The translations under genes and the position numbers were made by a program. DNA of 64,000 bases from Streptomyces sp. NRRL S-337 (GTDB lineage: Bacteria; Actinomycetota; Actinomycetes; Streptomycetales; Streptomycetaceae). Shown here piece after piece: positions 28,476-37,615 of this stretch. Numbering within the stretch: position 1 is the stretch's first letter; each line of letters opens with the position of its first letter. The stretch spans positions 1 through 64,000 of the forward strand of contig NZ_JOIX01000018.1 of assembly GCF_000720175.1 (NCBI RefSeq), in the 5' to 3' direction. Below the pieces are notes generated by a model. The model searched no databases, was not told where the DNA came from, and worked only from the letters and a program-made list of their open reading frames with translations.

Positions 28476-28537
28476 TCCCATAAGAGTCAACTGCCGGGTT
28501 CCCCCTACAGATGACGAACCGGAGCGCCGGCCGGTTC

Positions 28538-29131
28538 CTACTTGAGCCGGGCCATCAGCGCGTGCTCGACGAGCGTGATGAGCGCGCTCTTGGCCTCGCT
28601 GCGGTGCCGGGCGTCGGTCGTGATGATCGGGGTGTTGGGACCGATCTGCAGCGCCTCACGCACCTCGTCGGGCGTGTAGGGCTGGTGCCCCTCGAAGCCG
28701 TTGAGGGCGACGACGAACGGCAGGCCGCTGTTCTCGAAGTAGTCGACGGCCGGGAAGCAGTCGGCCAGGCGGCGGGTGTCCACCAGCACGACCGCGCCGA
28801 TGGCACCTCGGACAAGGTCGTCCCACATGAACCAGAAGCGGTCCTGACCCGGCGTACCGAAGAGGTACAGGATCAGGTCCTGGTCCAGCGTGATCCGGCC
28901 GAAGTCCATCGCCACGGTCGTCGTGGTCTTGTCCTGCACGTGGCTGAGGTCGTCGATCCCCGCCGACGCGGAGGTCATCACGGCCTCCGTACGCAGCGGG
29001 TTGATCTCCGAGACCGCGCCGACGAACGTGGTCTTGCCCACGCCGAAGCCGCCCGCCACCACGATCTTCGCGGACGTGGTGGAGCGGGCCGGGCTCGCGG
29101 CGAAGCCGCCGTCAGAGCTTGCGAAGTCCAC
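28538..29131 (-). CDS. cvnD: Conservon GTPase CvnD (first conservon)
   Basis: 197-aa Ras-like GTPase nearly identical to the CvnD at 23569-24147. P-loop VAGGFGVGKTTFVGAVSEIN, switch segment DKTTTTVAMDFGRITLDQDL, LFGTPGQDRFWFMWDD. It differs chiefly in a five-residue insertion near the N-terminus (after SSDGGFAASPA) and a few conservative changes. It overlaps cvnC by 20 bp. Such similarity between neighbouring operons suggests recent duplication or ongoing gene conversion of the C-D end, because the CvnA proteins of the two operons are far less alike. Confidence 0.93.
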   Translation of the reverse strand: MDFASSDGGFAASPARSTTSAKIVVAGGFGVGKTTFVGAVSEINPLRTEAVMTSASAGIDDLSHVQDKTTTTVAMDFGRITLDQDLILYLFGTPGQDRFWFMWDDLVRGAIGAVVLVDTRRLADCFPAVDYFENSGLPFVVALNGFEGHQPYTPDEVREALQIGPNTPIITTDARHRSEAKSALITLVEHALMARLK

Positions 29132-29522
29132 TGAGCACCCTCTCCAGCAAGGTCACGTCCGGCGTACCGCCGGCCTCGCCGCTGCCCCCGGGCTGGTGGA
29201 TCGCCACCATCCCGGCCTCTGCCAGGTCCGCGACGAGGATCCGCGCCACGCCCAGCGGGATGTGCAGCAGCGCGGAGACCTCGGCGACCGACTTCACCTC
29301 ACGGCACAGGTGGCAGATCCGCTGGTGCTCGGGCAGCAGCCCGGGCAGCTGGGCGGGGTCGGCGGTCGTGCTGACCAGCGCCTCGATGGCGAGCTGGTAG
29401 CGCGGCCGGGTCCGGCCTCCGGTCATGGCGTACGGGCGCACCAGCGGCTGGTCACCTTCGCTCCCGTACGGCGCTTGGCTGTAGGCGCCGTACGGGCCGG
29501 AAGTGGCAGGTGGCGGGGTCAT
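29112..29522 (-). CDS. cvnC: Conservon protein CvnC, DUF742 (first conservon)
   Basis: 136-aa DUF742 protein. ATG at 29522 has GGAGGACCCC immediately before it; the longer open frame to 29735 overlaps cvnB and lacks a start site. The conserved block PLVRPYAMTGGRTRPRYQLA begins at residue ~25, so the N-terminal low-complexity part is much shorter than in the other conservon (~25 against ~85 residues). The HQRICHLCREVKSVAEVSAL segment with its Cys pair and the winged-helix-like end are kept. Confidence 0.9.
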   Translation of the reverse strand: MTPPPATSGPYGAYSQAPYGSEGDQPLVRPYAMTGGRTRPRYQLAIEALVSTTADPAQLPGLLPEHQRICHLCREVKSVAEVSALLHIPLGVARILVADLAEAGMVAIHQPGGSGEAGGTPDVTLLERVLSGLRKL

Positions 29523-29626
29523 GGGGTCCTCCGGACGGGACAGCGCGCGCTGTCGTCGGGTTGGGCCGGTGGGGGGTGCGGCACGGATGGATGGTGGGCG
29601 CTGAACGGGTGGCGCTGCGGACGCCG

Positions 29627-29817
29627 TCAGTTCAGCAGACTGCCCTGGAGTTCGGCGCGGAGGTCGGGCGTGAGCACCGTCCCCGCGCGGTCGACCAGCA
29701 GGGCCATCTCGTAGCCGACCAGGCCGATGTCGCACTGTGCGACACCCCGGGGGTGTTGTCCACGAAGTTGGTGATCAACCAGTTCAGATTCTGCGCCGCC
29801 TGGCTCATCGGACTCAA
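29627..29817 (-). pseudogene. cvnB: Roadblock/LC7 protein CvnB, internally deleted and frameshifted (first conservon)
   Basis: Start region intact (TTG directly after the cvnA stop, or the in-frame ATG at 29808; MSQAAQNLNWLITNFVDNTP) and 3' end intact in a different frame (CDIGLVGYEMALLVDRAGTV ... GSLLN, stop at 29627). Only 191 bp remain of an expected ~420, so about 230 bp are missing. The joint lies after the codons for PGVSH at ~29740, where GTCGCAC and GTGCGAC form a perfect inverted repeat around one base. The right junction is at the same codon (TGC of CDIGLVG) as in the other conservon, but the left junction is about 48 bp earlier. The shifted frame stops within the C-terminal region. 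Confidence 0.85.
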
Positions 29818-32800
29818 CTAACGCTCCTGCTGGTGTGTGGGATCGACAATGCCGTGGTTGCCGGTGGACGACGTCCCGGCCTGCCGGCCCTGCTGGATAC
29901 CGCGACGGAGATTGGTCAGCCGGCCGCGCACATCGCCCGGCGCGCGGGAGACCTGCGGACCGCTCTGTGCGGGCTGCTGCTGTTGAGCGGTGCCCGCGAC
30001 GAGGTTGGCGCGCGGGACCCGGCGCGGCAGCCCGGAGGTGGTGACACCGCCCGAGGCCGGCTGGCGGATCTGCTCCGCCTGCCGCCAGGTCTCGTCGTTC
30101 GGCGAACTGCGCCACTGCGCCGTGGCGTCCGCCCGCTCCGGGTTGCGTGCGCCGTTGCCCTGCGGCTCGGCGGGCGCACCCGGGGCCGCCGCGGCTCCGC
30201 GGCGCGGCAGCCGCTGCGCCTCCGGCTCCTCGGTGCCCTGCGGCGGCACACCGGCGGCGGCGGACGCCGGGTGGTTGAACCAGTTGGACTCGATCGTGTC
30301 GAAGATCGGCGTACGGCCGTCACCGGGACCGGCGTCGGCGCCGCCGAGCACGTCCGGCTCCGGGGCGCGGCCGTCCTGCGGCCGGGCCACCGGGAACTGG
30401 CCGGTGCCCTGCGGGTCGCCGGCGTAACCGGCCCGGTCCGCGTCCCGCTGCAGCTGACGGGCGTCGAGCTGACCGGTCTCGTACGGATCGGCCTCCGCGG
30501 CGGGCTGCGGGAAGCGGTCCGCCGGGTACTCGCCGGTGTCGTAACGGTCCGCCGGGTACTCGCCGGTGTCGTAACGGTCCGCGGGGTACTCGCCGGTGTC
30601 GTAACGGTCCGCCGGGTACTGGCCCGTGTCGTACCGGTCCGGCTCGCGCTCCGGGGCCTTGGCCGAGGGCGGCGGGGCGTTGAAGTCGGGACGGGCGAAC
30701 GCGGCGGTGTCACCGGGGCCGCCGGCCGGTGCGGGCCGCTCGAAGCTGCCGGTGGTGTCCGGCTCCTCGTGGCCGCGCGGCCGGTCCTGCGCCTCGCGGG
30801 GCGTCAGCGGCCAGTCGTCGTCACCGCCGCGCTCGCGGCGGGCGCCCCAGCTCGTACCGCCCTGCTGCTGACCGCCGAAGGAGTCCTGGCTCCCGCGGCC
30901 GTCCTGGCCACCGCGGCCGCCGGCCGGCGCACCGCCCGGGAGTTCGGCCGCCGCACCGCGGGCCGGCAGCTCCGGCCGCTCCTCGCGGCGGGGCGCACCG
31001 GTGGGCGGGGCAACCGTCGGCATGGGGCCGTTGGCGGGGCCGTTGTCCGCGCCGCGGGTCGGCAGCGCGGGGCGCGCACCGCCGGAGCGCGCGGCGGGCG
31101 GACGGGTGTCGCCGCCCGCGGCCGGGGTGCCGGGTGCGGCGCCGGCCGGCGCGGGACGCCCGGACGGGGCGCCGAAGGCGTTCGGGGCGCCACCGGGACC
31201 GCCGCGGCCGGGCAGCGCGGGACGGCCGCCGGCGCCCGGGCCGGAACCGACCTGGCCGCGCGGCTGGAGACCTGCGAGCCGGCTGGACGGCGCACCGCCG
31301 CCGTCACCGGGTGCGCCCTTGGCGGTGCTCGGTGCCGGCTTCTTGCCGCCCTGGGCGACGTCGACCGGCAGCATGACCAGTGCGGTGGTGCCACCGGAGT
31401 CGGACGGCCGGAGCTGGATGCGGATGCCATGTCGCAGGGACAGCCGGCCGACCACGAACAGACCCATCCGGCGGGAGACCGAGACGTCCACGGTCGGCGG
31501 GCTGGCCAGCCGCTCGTTGATCGCCGAGAGGTCCTCGGGGGACAGGCCGATACCGGTGTCGTGGATCTCGACCAGGACCCGGCCGTCGGGCAGCGCGTGA
31601 CCGGTGACCTTGACCTTGGTCTGCGGGGAGGAGAACGAGGTGGCGTTCTCCAGCAGCTCGGCGAGCAGGTGCACGAGGTCGTTGACGACCCGGCCGGCGA
31701 CCTCGGTCTGCGGGACGGCGTTGAGCTCGATGCGCTCGTACTGCTCCACCTCGGAGGCGGCGGCACGGAGCACGTCGACCAGCGGCACCGGGCGGGTCCA
31801 CCGGCGGCCCGGCTCCTCACCCGCGAGGACCAGGAGGTTCTCGCCGTTACGGCGCATACGGGTCGCGAGGTGGTCGAGCTTGAAGAGCGAGGAGAGCTGG
31901 TCCGGGTCGGCCTCGCGGGACTCCAGTTCGGAGATCAGCGAGAGCTGACGCTGGATCAGGCCCTGGGAGCGGCGCGAGAGGTTGGTGAACATCGCGTTGA
32001 CGTTGCCCCGCAGCAGCGCCTGCTCGGAGGCGAGGCGGACCGCCTCGCGGTGCACGTCGTCGAAGGCCGCGGCCACCCGGCCGATCTCGTCCCGGCTGTG
32101 CACACCGACCGACTCGACGGAGGTGTCCACGTCCTGCGGGTCGGACTCGGACAGCTGCTTGACCAGCTCCGGCAGCCGGTCCTGGGCGACCTTCTGCGCG
32201 GTGTCCTGCAGCCGGCGCAGCGAGCGGACCATGGAGCGGGCCACGACGAACGCGCCGACCAGCGAGACGCCGAGGACGAGGAGGATCACCGCACCGTTGA
32301 TGAGGGCGTCCTGGGTGGCCTCGTTGCGGGCCTCGCGGGACTTCTGCTCCATCTCCGACAGCAGCGTGGTCTCGATCCGCGACATCTCGTCGATCTTGAC
32401 GGTGTCGGAGTCGTACCAGTCGAGGTAGCGGTAGTCCTGGCTGCGGATGCCGGAGGCGCTGGCGAAGGCGCGGTGCGAGAAGGCCGACGCGGCCTTGATC
32501 TCGTCGTTGTTGCCGTCCAGACCGCGGGTGAGCGCGCCGGCGTTGTTGGCGTAGATCTGCGAGAACCGGTCCCGGGCCGCCTTCTCGCTGATCTCGGCGT
32601 TGTGGCCGGCCTGCCGGTCGTTGGCGGACAGCTCCGGGCCGCCCTTGTGGGCGAGACCGGCACTGATCAGGGCGCGCTGGATCGACGCGTACTCCTTGGC
32701 CGACGAGAACGCCGCCAGCGCACGGGTACTGCGGATCATCTCCGGGTTGCTGGTGGCCTGCGCCATGTCCTGGGAGAGCGACAGCAGCGAGTTGATCAGC

Positions 32801-33456
32801 TGGTTGTAGCTGGTGACGGTCCGCGCGGTGTTGCCGTCGTCCTTGTAGGCGTTGGCGCGGATCTCGTTGAGGGTGTTGAGCTGGCGGCCGATCTCCAGGA
32901 TGGTCGCCCGGACGCCGGCCATCGTGGCGTCCTGGCCCTGGATGTCGCCGGTGGCCTGGTTGAAGGAGAGCTTGGCGCGGTCGGTCGCCTCACGGGGAGC
33001 GACGACGTTCGCGTCGTCCTTGGCGTTGCCGCTGCCGGCCAGCGGACCGGCCGACTTGTCCCGCTCGATCTGCAGCGCGTCGGCGAGCTCGGTCGCCTGC
33101 CGGGTCATCTCGGTGAGCATCTGCATCTTGTCGAGCTGGTCGATGTTGTCCAGCTGCGTGGCGATGCGCATGCCGCCGAGCGTGGTGGCGGCGACCACGG
33201 GCAGCGCGAGCAGGGAGACCAGTCGGGTGCTGATGCGCCAGTTGCGCAGCGCTATTCGCGAACCGGGTCCGGTCGCGGCCTTGGGCGCACCGGTGTCCGC
33301 GGCATCACCGCCCGGCGCCTGGCCGCTGTGGTCGGACGACGTGAGGCCGCCCGCCGGGTTGTTGCGGTCGCGCTGGGGCGAGGAGGCGCGGTCGGTTCCG
33401 CCGCGCAGCTCCGGTTCCGCCGCAGCGCTGCCATCCCTCTTGAAACGTCCCTGCAC
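29818..33456 (-). CDS. cvnA: Conservon sensor kinase-like protein CvnA (first conservon)
   Basis: 1212-aa membrane sensor. The GTG at 33456 (VQGRFKRDGSAAAEPE) is chosen; the frame stays open to 33855 without coding character. TM1 follows ALRNWRISTRLVSLLALPVV; an extracellular helical sensor domain runs to ~390; TM2 is GAVILLVLGVSLVGAFVVA; HAMP; then the ATPase with ELLENATSFSSPQTKV, IHDTGIGLSPEDL and GLFVVGRLSLRHGI. The C-terminal ~500 residues are disordered, Pro/Gly/Arg-rich, and include four tandem decapeptides. It ends with a short basic block (GRLTNLRRGIQQGR) shared with the other CvnA. Promoter presumably lies in 33457-33700. Confidence 0.92.
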   Translation of the reverse strand: MQGRFKRDGSAAAEPELRGGTDRASSPQRDRNNPAGGLTSSDHSGQAPGGDAADTGAPKAATGPGSRIALRNWRISTRLVSLLALPVVAATTLGGMRIATQLDNIDQLDKMQMLTEMTRQATELADALQIERDKSAGPLAGSGNAKDDANVVAPREATDRAKLSFNQATGDIQGQDATMAGVRATILEIGRQLNTLNEIRANAYKDDGNTARTVTSYNQLINSLLSLSQDMAQATSNPEMIRSTRALAAFSSAKEYASIQRALISAGLAHKGGPELSANDRQAGHNAEISEKAARDRFSQIYANNAGALTRGLDGNNDEIKAASAFSHRAFASASGIRSQDYRYLDWYDSDTVKIDEMSRIETTLLSEMEQKSREARNEATQDALINGAVILLVLGVSLVGAFVVARSMVRSLRRLQDTAQKVAQDRLPELVKQLSESDPQDVDTSVESVGVHSRDEIGRVAAAFDDVHREAVRLASEQALLRGNVNAMFTNLSRRSQGLIQRQLSLISELESREADPDQLSSLFKLDHLATRMRRNGENLLVLAGEEPGRRWTRPVPLVDVLRAAASEVEQYERIELNAVPQTEVAGRVVNDLVHLLAELLENATSFSSPQTKVKVTGHALPDGRVLVEIHDTGIGLSPEDLSAINERLASPPTVDVSVSRRMGLFVVGRLSLRHGIRIQLRPSDSGGTTALVMLPVDVAQGGKKPAPSTAKGAPGDGGGAPSSRLAGLQPRGQVGSGPGAGGRPALPGRGGPGGAPNAFGAPSGRPAPAGAAPGTPAAGGDTRPPAARSGGARPALPTRGADNGPANGPMPTVAPPTGAPRREERPELPARGAAAELPGGAPAGGRGGQDGRGSQDSFGGQQQGGTSWGARRERGGDDDWPLTPREAQDRPRGHEEPDTTGSFERPAPAGGPGDTAAFARPDFNAPPPSAKAPEREPDRYDTGQYPADRYDTGEYPADRYDTGEYPADRYDTGEYPADRFPQPAAEADPYETGQLDARQLQRDADRAGYAGDPQGTGQFPVARPQDGRAPEPDVLGGADAGPGDGRTPIFDTIESNWFNHPASAAAGVPPQGTEEPEAQRLPRRGAAAAPGAPAEPQGNGARNPERADATAQWRSSPNDETWRQAEQIRQPASGGVTTSGLPRRVPRANLVAGTAQQQQPAQSGPQVSRAPGDVRGRLTNLRRGIQQGRQAGTSSTGNHGIVDPTHQQER
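30511..30630 (-). repeat. Four 30-bp tandem repeats in cvnA coding for YDTGEYPADR decapeptides
   Basis: Four nearly identical 30-bp units in phase with the cvnA frame encode YDTG(E/Q)YPADR at residues ~939-982, followed by a partial fifth unit. Near identity at the DNA level implies recent expansion and likely length variation between strains. Confidence 0.85.
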
Positions 33457-34059
33457 TAGCGTCGCAACCTCTGGACCAGGCGTCCCACCTCGGCGGGACG
33501 GTGTCGAGTCGTATTGGGGGCCGTGAATCCCCCATGGCGGTCGTGAATGACCGGCGGGCTGCCCCCTCTGGCCGAGAGAGCGGCACCACCGCGCGGCGCC
33601 ACCTTGCGCCCTGCGCGCCGGCTGAAACGTGCGGCGGTCCGTGGAATTCCAGCACAGTGCCGGATCTCCAACAAGAGCGGAGCGGGTGGCTGTGACATGG
33701 ATGACGCAATGTACGGGACGCGTCACGAGTTGTAGAAGAAGCCCCTGGAGGTATCGGACGTATCTCCGCGAGTCGTACGCCTTCGGCGGCTGTCCCAGGT
33801 GCGGTGATCGGGAGCGGAACGTGCGCTTCAATCCGCCATTGTCCGATTCGCCCAAGGATGTTGATCAAGGAAAATGCGGCTTTTGTCGCACGACTCGTGA
33901 GCAAACTCACAGGAAGATCGTTGAGTTCCCCATCACTTCGGAGGGAATAGCGCGCATAGCCTGACGCTTTACACAGTTGCCGAAACTGACAAGACAGGTT
34001 TCCGCAACGGCTTTTTCACCGGCCGATCCCCAGCTTCCGACCACACGAGGCATACCGAA
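33457..34059. other. 600-bp intergenic region between conservon 1 and small protein
   Basis: No gene supported. It separates divergent transcripts and should hold the cvnA promoter (left half) and that of the 63-aa protein (right half). The segment 33840-33990 is clearly AT-richer. GTGAG-CAAA-CTCAC at 33897-33910 is a small hairpin. A frame across 33629-33964 with two CxxC pairs has non-Streptomyces codon use and is treated as chance. Confidence 0.45.
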
Positions 34060-34251
34060 GTGAAGACGACGATGATGTTCCGCAACATAGCCAACCCGCG
34101 GCGCACCACCCTGGCCCATCTCAAGGACGCCGAGGAGCTCGGAGCCACCCTCTTCGAGGCCCCGGAGCACACCGTCGATCTCCCCACGCAGACCGCCAAC
34201 CCGCGGCGCACCGTCCTGATGGACGTCCCCGAGCAGGGCGTCAGCGCCTAG
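34060..34251 (+). CDS. Small protein with duplicated ANPRRT motif (63 aa)
   Basis: GTG start with GAGG nine bases upstream and G/C third positions. The protein contains ANPRRTTL at residues 11-18 and ANPRRTVL at 46-53, separated by an acidic/hydrophobic stretch (HLKDAEELGATLFEAPEHTV). No membrane segment, signal peptide or known domain is recognised. The repeated motif suggests two equivalent binding or processing sites. It stands alone, divergent from the conservon and ahead of an FAH-family gene. Function unknown. Confidence 0.65.
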   Translation: MKTTMMFRNIANPRRTTLAHLKDAEELGATLFEAPEHTVDLPTQTANPRRTVLMDVPEQGVSA

Positions 34252-34377
34252 TCACGCGACGGAAGGGCAGCGGCCGCGTACCGCCTCGCCGCCCCAATAG
34301 GTGAGCGCGCGCCCGAACAGGGGCGATAGCCTGGAGTGTCAACTCCGGTCAATGATCACTGAGGGGCAGCGGCACCC

Positions 34378-35151
34378 GTGCGCATCGCCAGATTCTCCAT
34401 CGACGGCAACGTCGGCTTCGGCGTCCTCGAAGGCGACGAACTCGACGTCATCAAGGGTCATCCCTTCGCGGAATTCGAGCGCTCGGGCCAGAAGGTTCCC
34501 CTCGACAAGGTCCGGCTGCTGCCCCCCGTGCTGCCCAACAAGGTCGTCTGCGTGGGCCGCAACTACGCCGAACACGCCGCGGAGCTGGGCAACGCCGTCC
34601 CGGACGTGCCGGTCACCTTCTTCAAGCCGTCCACCTCGGTGATCGGCCCCGGCGACCCCATCGCCTACCCCTCCTTCTCCCAGGAGGTGCACCACGAGGC
34701 GGAGCTCGCCGTCGTCATCGGGCGGATGTGCCGCGAGGTGCCCCGCGAGCGTGCCAAGGACGTCATCCTCGGCTACACCTGCGCCAACGACGTCACCGCG
34801 CGCGACGTCCAGCAGCGCGAGAAGCAGTGGGCCCGGGCCAAGGGCTTCGACAGCTCCTGCCCGCTCGGCCCCTGGGTCGAGACCGGGCTGGACCCCGCCG
34901 ACGTCGCCGCCGGCCTGGCGATCCAGTGCACGGTCAACGGCGAACAGCGCCAGCTCGGCCGCACCAGCGACATGGTCCGCCCGATCGAGGACCTGATCGT
35001 CCACATCACCGAGGCGATGACCCTGCTCCCCGGCGACGTCATCCTCACGGGCACCCCGGCCGGGGTCGGCCCCCTCAACGTCGGCGACGAGGTCGCCGTC
35101 ACCATCGAAGGCATCGGCACTCTCACCAACAAGGTGATCAAGCGTGGCTAA
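34378..35151 (+). CDS. Fumarylacetoacetate hydrolase-family protein
   Basis: 257-aa FAH-fold protein. Short N-terminal domain ([20 protein letters not shown]), then the catalytic domain: [15 protein letters not shown], metal-binding glutamates in [32 protein letters not shown], and the C-terminal [20 protein letters not shown]. The family includes acylpyruvases, oxaloacetate decarboxylases and 2-hydroxyhepta-dienedioate isomerases; the exact activity cannot be told from sequence. GTG start after GAGGGGC. It overlaps gltX by 8 bp, an arrangement I remember from other Streptomyces. Confidence 0.88.
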   Translation: MRIARFSIDGNVGFGVLEGDELDVIKGHPFAEFERSGQKVPLDKVRLLPPVLPNKVVCVGRNYAEHAAELGNAVPDVPVTFFKPSTSVIGPGDPIAYPSFSQEVHHEAELAVVIGRMCREVPRERAKDVILGYTCANDVTARDVQQREKQWARAKGFDSSCPLGPWVETGLDPADVAAGLAIQCTVNGEQRQLGRTSDMVRPIEDLIVHITEAMTLLPGDVILTGTPAGVGPLNVGDEVAVTIEGIGTLTNKVIKRG

Positions 35152-36625
35152 CGCGACCCCCGTCCGCGTACGTTTCTGTCCCTCCCCGACCGGTAACCCC
35201 CATGTCGGCCTGATCCGCACCGCCCTGTTCAACTGGGCCTACGCGCGGCACCACAAGGGCACCCTGGTCTTCCGGATCGAGGACACCGACGCGGCCCGCG
35301 ACTCCGAGGAGTCCTACAACCAGCTGCTGGACTCCTTCCACTGGCTCGGCTTCGACTGGGACGAAGGCCCCGAGGTCGGCGGCCCGCACGCGCCGTACCG
35401 CCAGTCCCAGCGGATGGACCTCTACAAGGACATCGCCGAGAAGCTGCTCGCCGCCGGCCACGCGTACCCCTGCTACTGCACCACCGAGGAGCTCGACGAG
35501 CGCCGCGAGGCCGCCCGCAAGGCCGGCCGGCCCTCCGGTTACGACGGCACCTGCCGCGAGCTGACCGCCGAGCAGAAGTCCGCGTACGAGGCCGAGGGCC
35601 GCAGCTCGATCGTCCGCTTCCGGATGCCCGACGAGCCGATCACCTTCACCGACCTGGTCCGCGGCGAGCTGACCTTCACGCCGGACAACGTCCCGGACTA
35701 CGGCATCGTCCGGGCCAACGGCGCGCCCCTCTACACCCTCGTCAACCCGGTCGACGACGCCCTGATGGGCATCACCCACGTCCTGCGCGGCGAGGACCTG
35801 CTGTCCTCGACCCCCCGCCAGATCGCCCTGTACAAGGCGCTGATCGAGCTGGGCGTCGCCTCGTCGATCCCCGCGTTCGGCCACCTGCCGTACGTCATGG
35901 GCGAGGGCAACAAGAAGCTCTCCAAGCGCGACCCGCAGGCCTCGCTCAACCTCTACCGCGAGCGCGGCTTCCTGCCCGAGGGCCTGCTCAACTACCTCGC
36001 GCTGCTCGGCTGGTCGTTCTCCGCCGACCAGGACATCTTCTCGGTGTCCGAGCTGATCGAGAAGTTCGAGATCGAGGACGTCAACGCCAACCCGGCCCGC
36101 TTCGACCTGAAGAAGGCCGAGGCGATCAACGCCGACCACATCCGGCAGCTGGACGTCGAGGACTTCATCAAGCGGTGCGAGCCCTGGCTGAAGGCCCCGT
36201 TCGCCAACTGGGAGCCGGCGGACTTCGACGAGGCTGCCTGGCGCGCGATCGCCCCGCACGCCCAGACCCGCCTCACGGTCCTGTCCGACATCACCGCCAA
36301 TGTCGACTTCCTGTTCCGCAAGGAGCCGGTGGAGGACGAGGCGTCCTGGACCAAGGCCATGAAGGGCGACCCGGTCGCCCTGCTCACCACCGCCCGGGCC
36401 AAGCTCGCCGCCGCCGACTGGAACGCCGGTCCCGAGCCCCTCAAGGAGGCCGTCCTGGCCGCCGGCGAGGAGCACGGCCTCAAGCTCGGCAAGGCCCAGG
36501 CCCCGGTCCGGGTGGCCGTCACCGGCCGCACGGTCGGCCTGCCGCTCTTCGAGTCCCTCGAAGTCCTCGGCAAGGAGCGCACCATCGCCCGCATCGACGC
36601 CGCGCTGGCCAAGCTGGCCGGCTGA
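35144..36625 (+). CDS. gltX: Glutamyl-tRNA synthetase
   Basis: 493-aa class I aminoacyl-tRNA synthetase. The HIGH-type motif lies in [20 protein letters not shown], the KMSKS-type motif is [13 protein letters not shown], and the helical anticodon-binding domain occupies the last ~170 residues. Actinobacteria lack GlnRS as a rule, so this enzyme is expected to be non-discriminating and to charge both tRNA-Glu and tRNA-Gln, the latter corrected by GatCAB. Five tRNA-Glu/Gln genes lie about 900 bp downstream. The GTG start overlaps the FAH gene by 8 bp, indicating coupling. Confidence 0.97.
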   Translation: MANATPVRVRFCPSPTGNPHVGLIRTALFNWAYARHHKGTLVFRIEDTDAARDSEESYNQLLDSFHWLGFDWDEGPEVGGPHAPYRQSQRMDLYKDIAEKLLAAGHAYPCYCTTEELDERREAARKAGRPSGYDGTCRELTAEQKSAYEAEGRSSIVRFRMPDEPITFTDLVRGELTFTPDNVPDYGIVRANGAPLYTLVNPVDDALMGITHVLRGEDLLSSTPRQIALYKALIELGVASSIPAFGHLPYVMGEGNKKLSKRDPQASLNLYRERGFLPEGLLNYLALLGWSFSADQDIFSVSELIEKFEIEDVNANPARFDLKKAEAINADHIRQLDVEDFIKRCEPWLKAPFANWEPADFDEAAWRAIAPHAQTRLTVLSDITANVDFLFRKEPVEDEASWTKAMKGDPVALLTTARAKLAAADWNAGPEPLKEAVLAAGEEHGLKLGKAQAPVRVAVTGRTVGLPLFESLEVLGKERTIARIDAALAKLAG

Positions 36626-36639
36626 CCCCCTACGGGCGC

Positions 36640-36678
36640 CCGAGGGCCCGGAAGCCGCTCCGGCTTCCGGGCCCTCGG
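36640..36678 (+). terminator. Terminator after gltX
   Basis: CCGAGGGCCCGGAAGCCG pairs perfectly with its complement over 18 bp around a 3-nt loop. Confidence 0.92.
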
Positions 36679-36721
36679 CATATGTCCTCCCGGCGCGGCC
36701 CCGGCGCGTTAGATTGCCGTC

Positions 36722-37435
36722 ATGCCCCTCCGTGCCGTCCTGTGGGACATCGACGACACCCTCTTCGACTACACCGGGTCGGACCGCGCCGGTGCGCTGC
36801 GGCACCTGCGCGCCGAAGGACTGCTGGCCGCCTACGGCGGGGAGGAGGCGGCGCTGACGCGGTGGCGCGCGGCCATGGAGACCGAGTTCGCCCGCTTCCT
36901 CGCCGGTGAGCTGGGATTCCTCGACCACCGCAGGGAGCGCGCCCGGACGTTCCTGGGCGTCGCGCTCAGTGACGCGGAGGCGGACGCCTGGTTCGCGAGG
37001 TACATCGCGCACTACGAAGCGTCCTGGGTGCTCTTCCCGGATTCCGAGCCCGCGCTGACGGCGCTGGCGCCGCTGGTGCGGCAGGCCGTGCTGTCCAATT
37101 CCTCCGTCGCCAACCAGGAGCGCAAGCTGACCAGGCTGGGCATCCGCACCCACTTCGAGGCGGTGCTGTGCGCGGACGAGCTGGGGCACGCCAAGCCCGC
37201 GGCGGAGGCCTTCCACGGCGCCTGTGCCGCGCTGGGCCTCGGGCCCGAAGAGGTGGTCTACGTCGGCGACCGGCTCGACATCGATGCGCTCGGTGCCCGG
37301 GACGCCGGGCTGGGCGCCGTCTGGCTGGACCGTACGGGCGCCGGCGGGGAGCTGCCGGCCGGGGTGCGGCGGATCGCGACCCTGGCTGAGCTGCCCGAGG
37401 TTATCGGTTTTGGAGCCCCGTCCACGATCAGGTAA
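36722..37435 (+). CDS. HAD-family hydrolase
   Basis: 237-aa haloacid dehalogenase-like phosphatase. Motif I LWDIDDTLFDYTGSD with the nucleophile and acid Asp pair, motif II in QAVLSNSSVANQE, motif III Lys in LGHAKPAAEAF, and motif IV VVYVGDRLDIDALGARDAGL. An alpha-helical cap lies between motifs I and II (type C1). Metabolite phosphatases of this size are common and the substrate cannot be predicted. It stands between the gltX terminator and the tRNA cluster. Confidence 0.9.
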   Translation: MPLRAVLWDIDDTLFDYTGSDRAGALRHLRAEGLLAAYGGEEAALTRWRAAMETEFARFLAGELGFLDHRRERARTFLGVALSDAEADAWFARYIAHYEASWVLFPDSEPALTALAPLVRQAVLSNSSVANQERKLTRLGIRTHFEAVLCADELGHAKPAAEAFHGACAALGLGPEEVVYVGDRLDIDALGARDAGLGAVWLDRTGAGGELPAGVRRIATLAELPEVIGFGAPSTIR

Positions 37436-37522
37436 TGTTCTTCCTGCGCCGCCCGAGAGGGCCGAGAGGCCCGGCCGGGAAGCGTAAGTCAAATACCACC
37501 CCCGCAGGGGGTTGTGCTTTGA

Positions 37523-37594
37523 TGGCCTATGGTGTAATTGGCAGCACGACTGATTCTGGTTCAGTTAGTCTAGGTTCGAGTCCTGGTAGGCCAG
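37523..37594 (+). tRNA. tRNA-Gln (anticodon CTG)
   Basis: 72-nt cloverleaf: acceptor TGGCCTA pairs with TAGGCCA, T-arm GGTTCGAGTCC, anticodon loop around TTCTGGT. CCA is not encoded. Confidence 0.95.
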
Positions 37595-37615
37595 CTCGCA
37601 GAGCTCATCTGCAAA

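Noticed and set aside
29737..33459. 1240-codon plus-strand frame opposite the first conservon
   Set aside because: A mirror frame of cvnA; repeats in it reflect the YDTGEYPADR repeat read in antisense.
33629..33964. Frame with two CxxC pairs (CPRC, CGFC) resembling a zinc ribbon
   Set aside because: Third codon positions are AT-rich (GAT, AAT, GTT, CAA, AAA), unlike every real gene here, and no start with a ribosome site exists. It lies in a promoter region.
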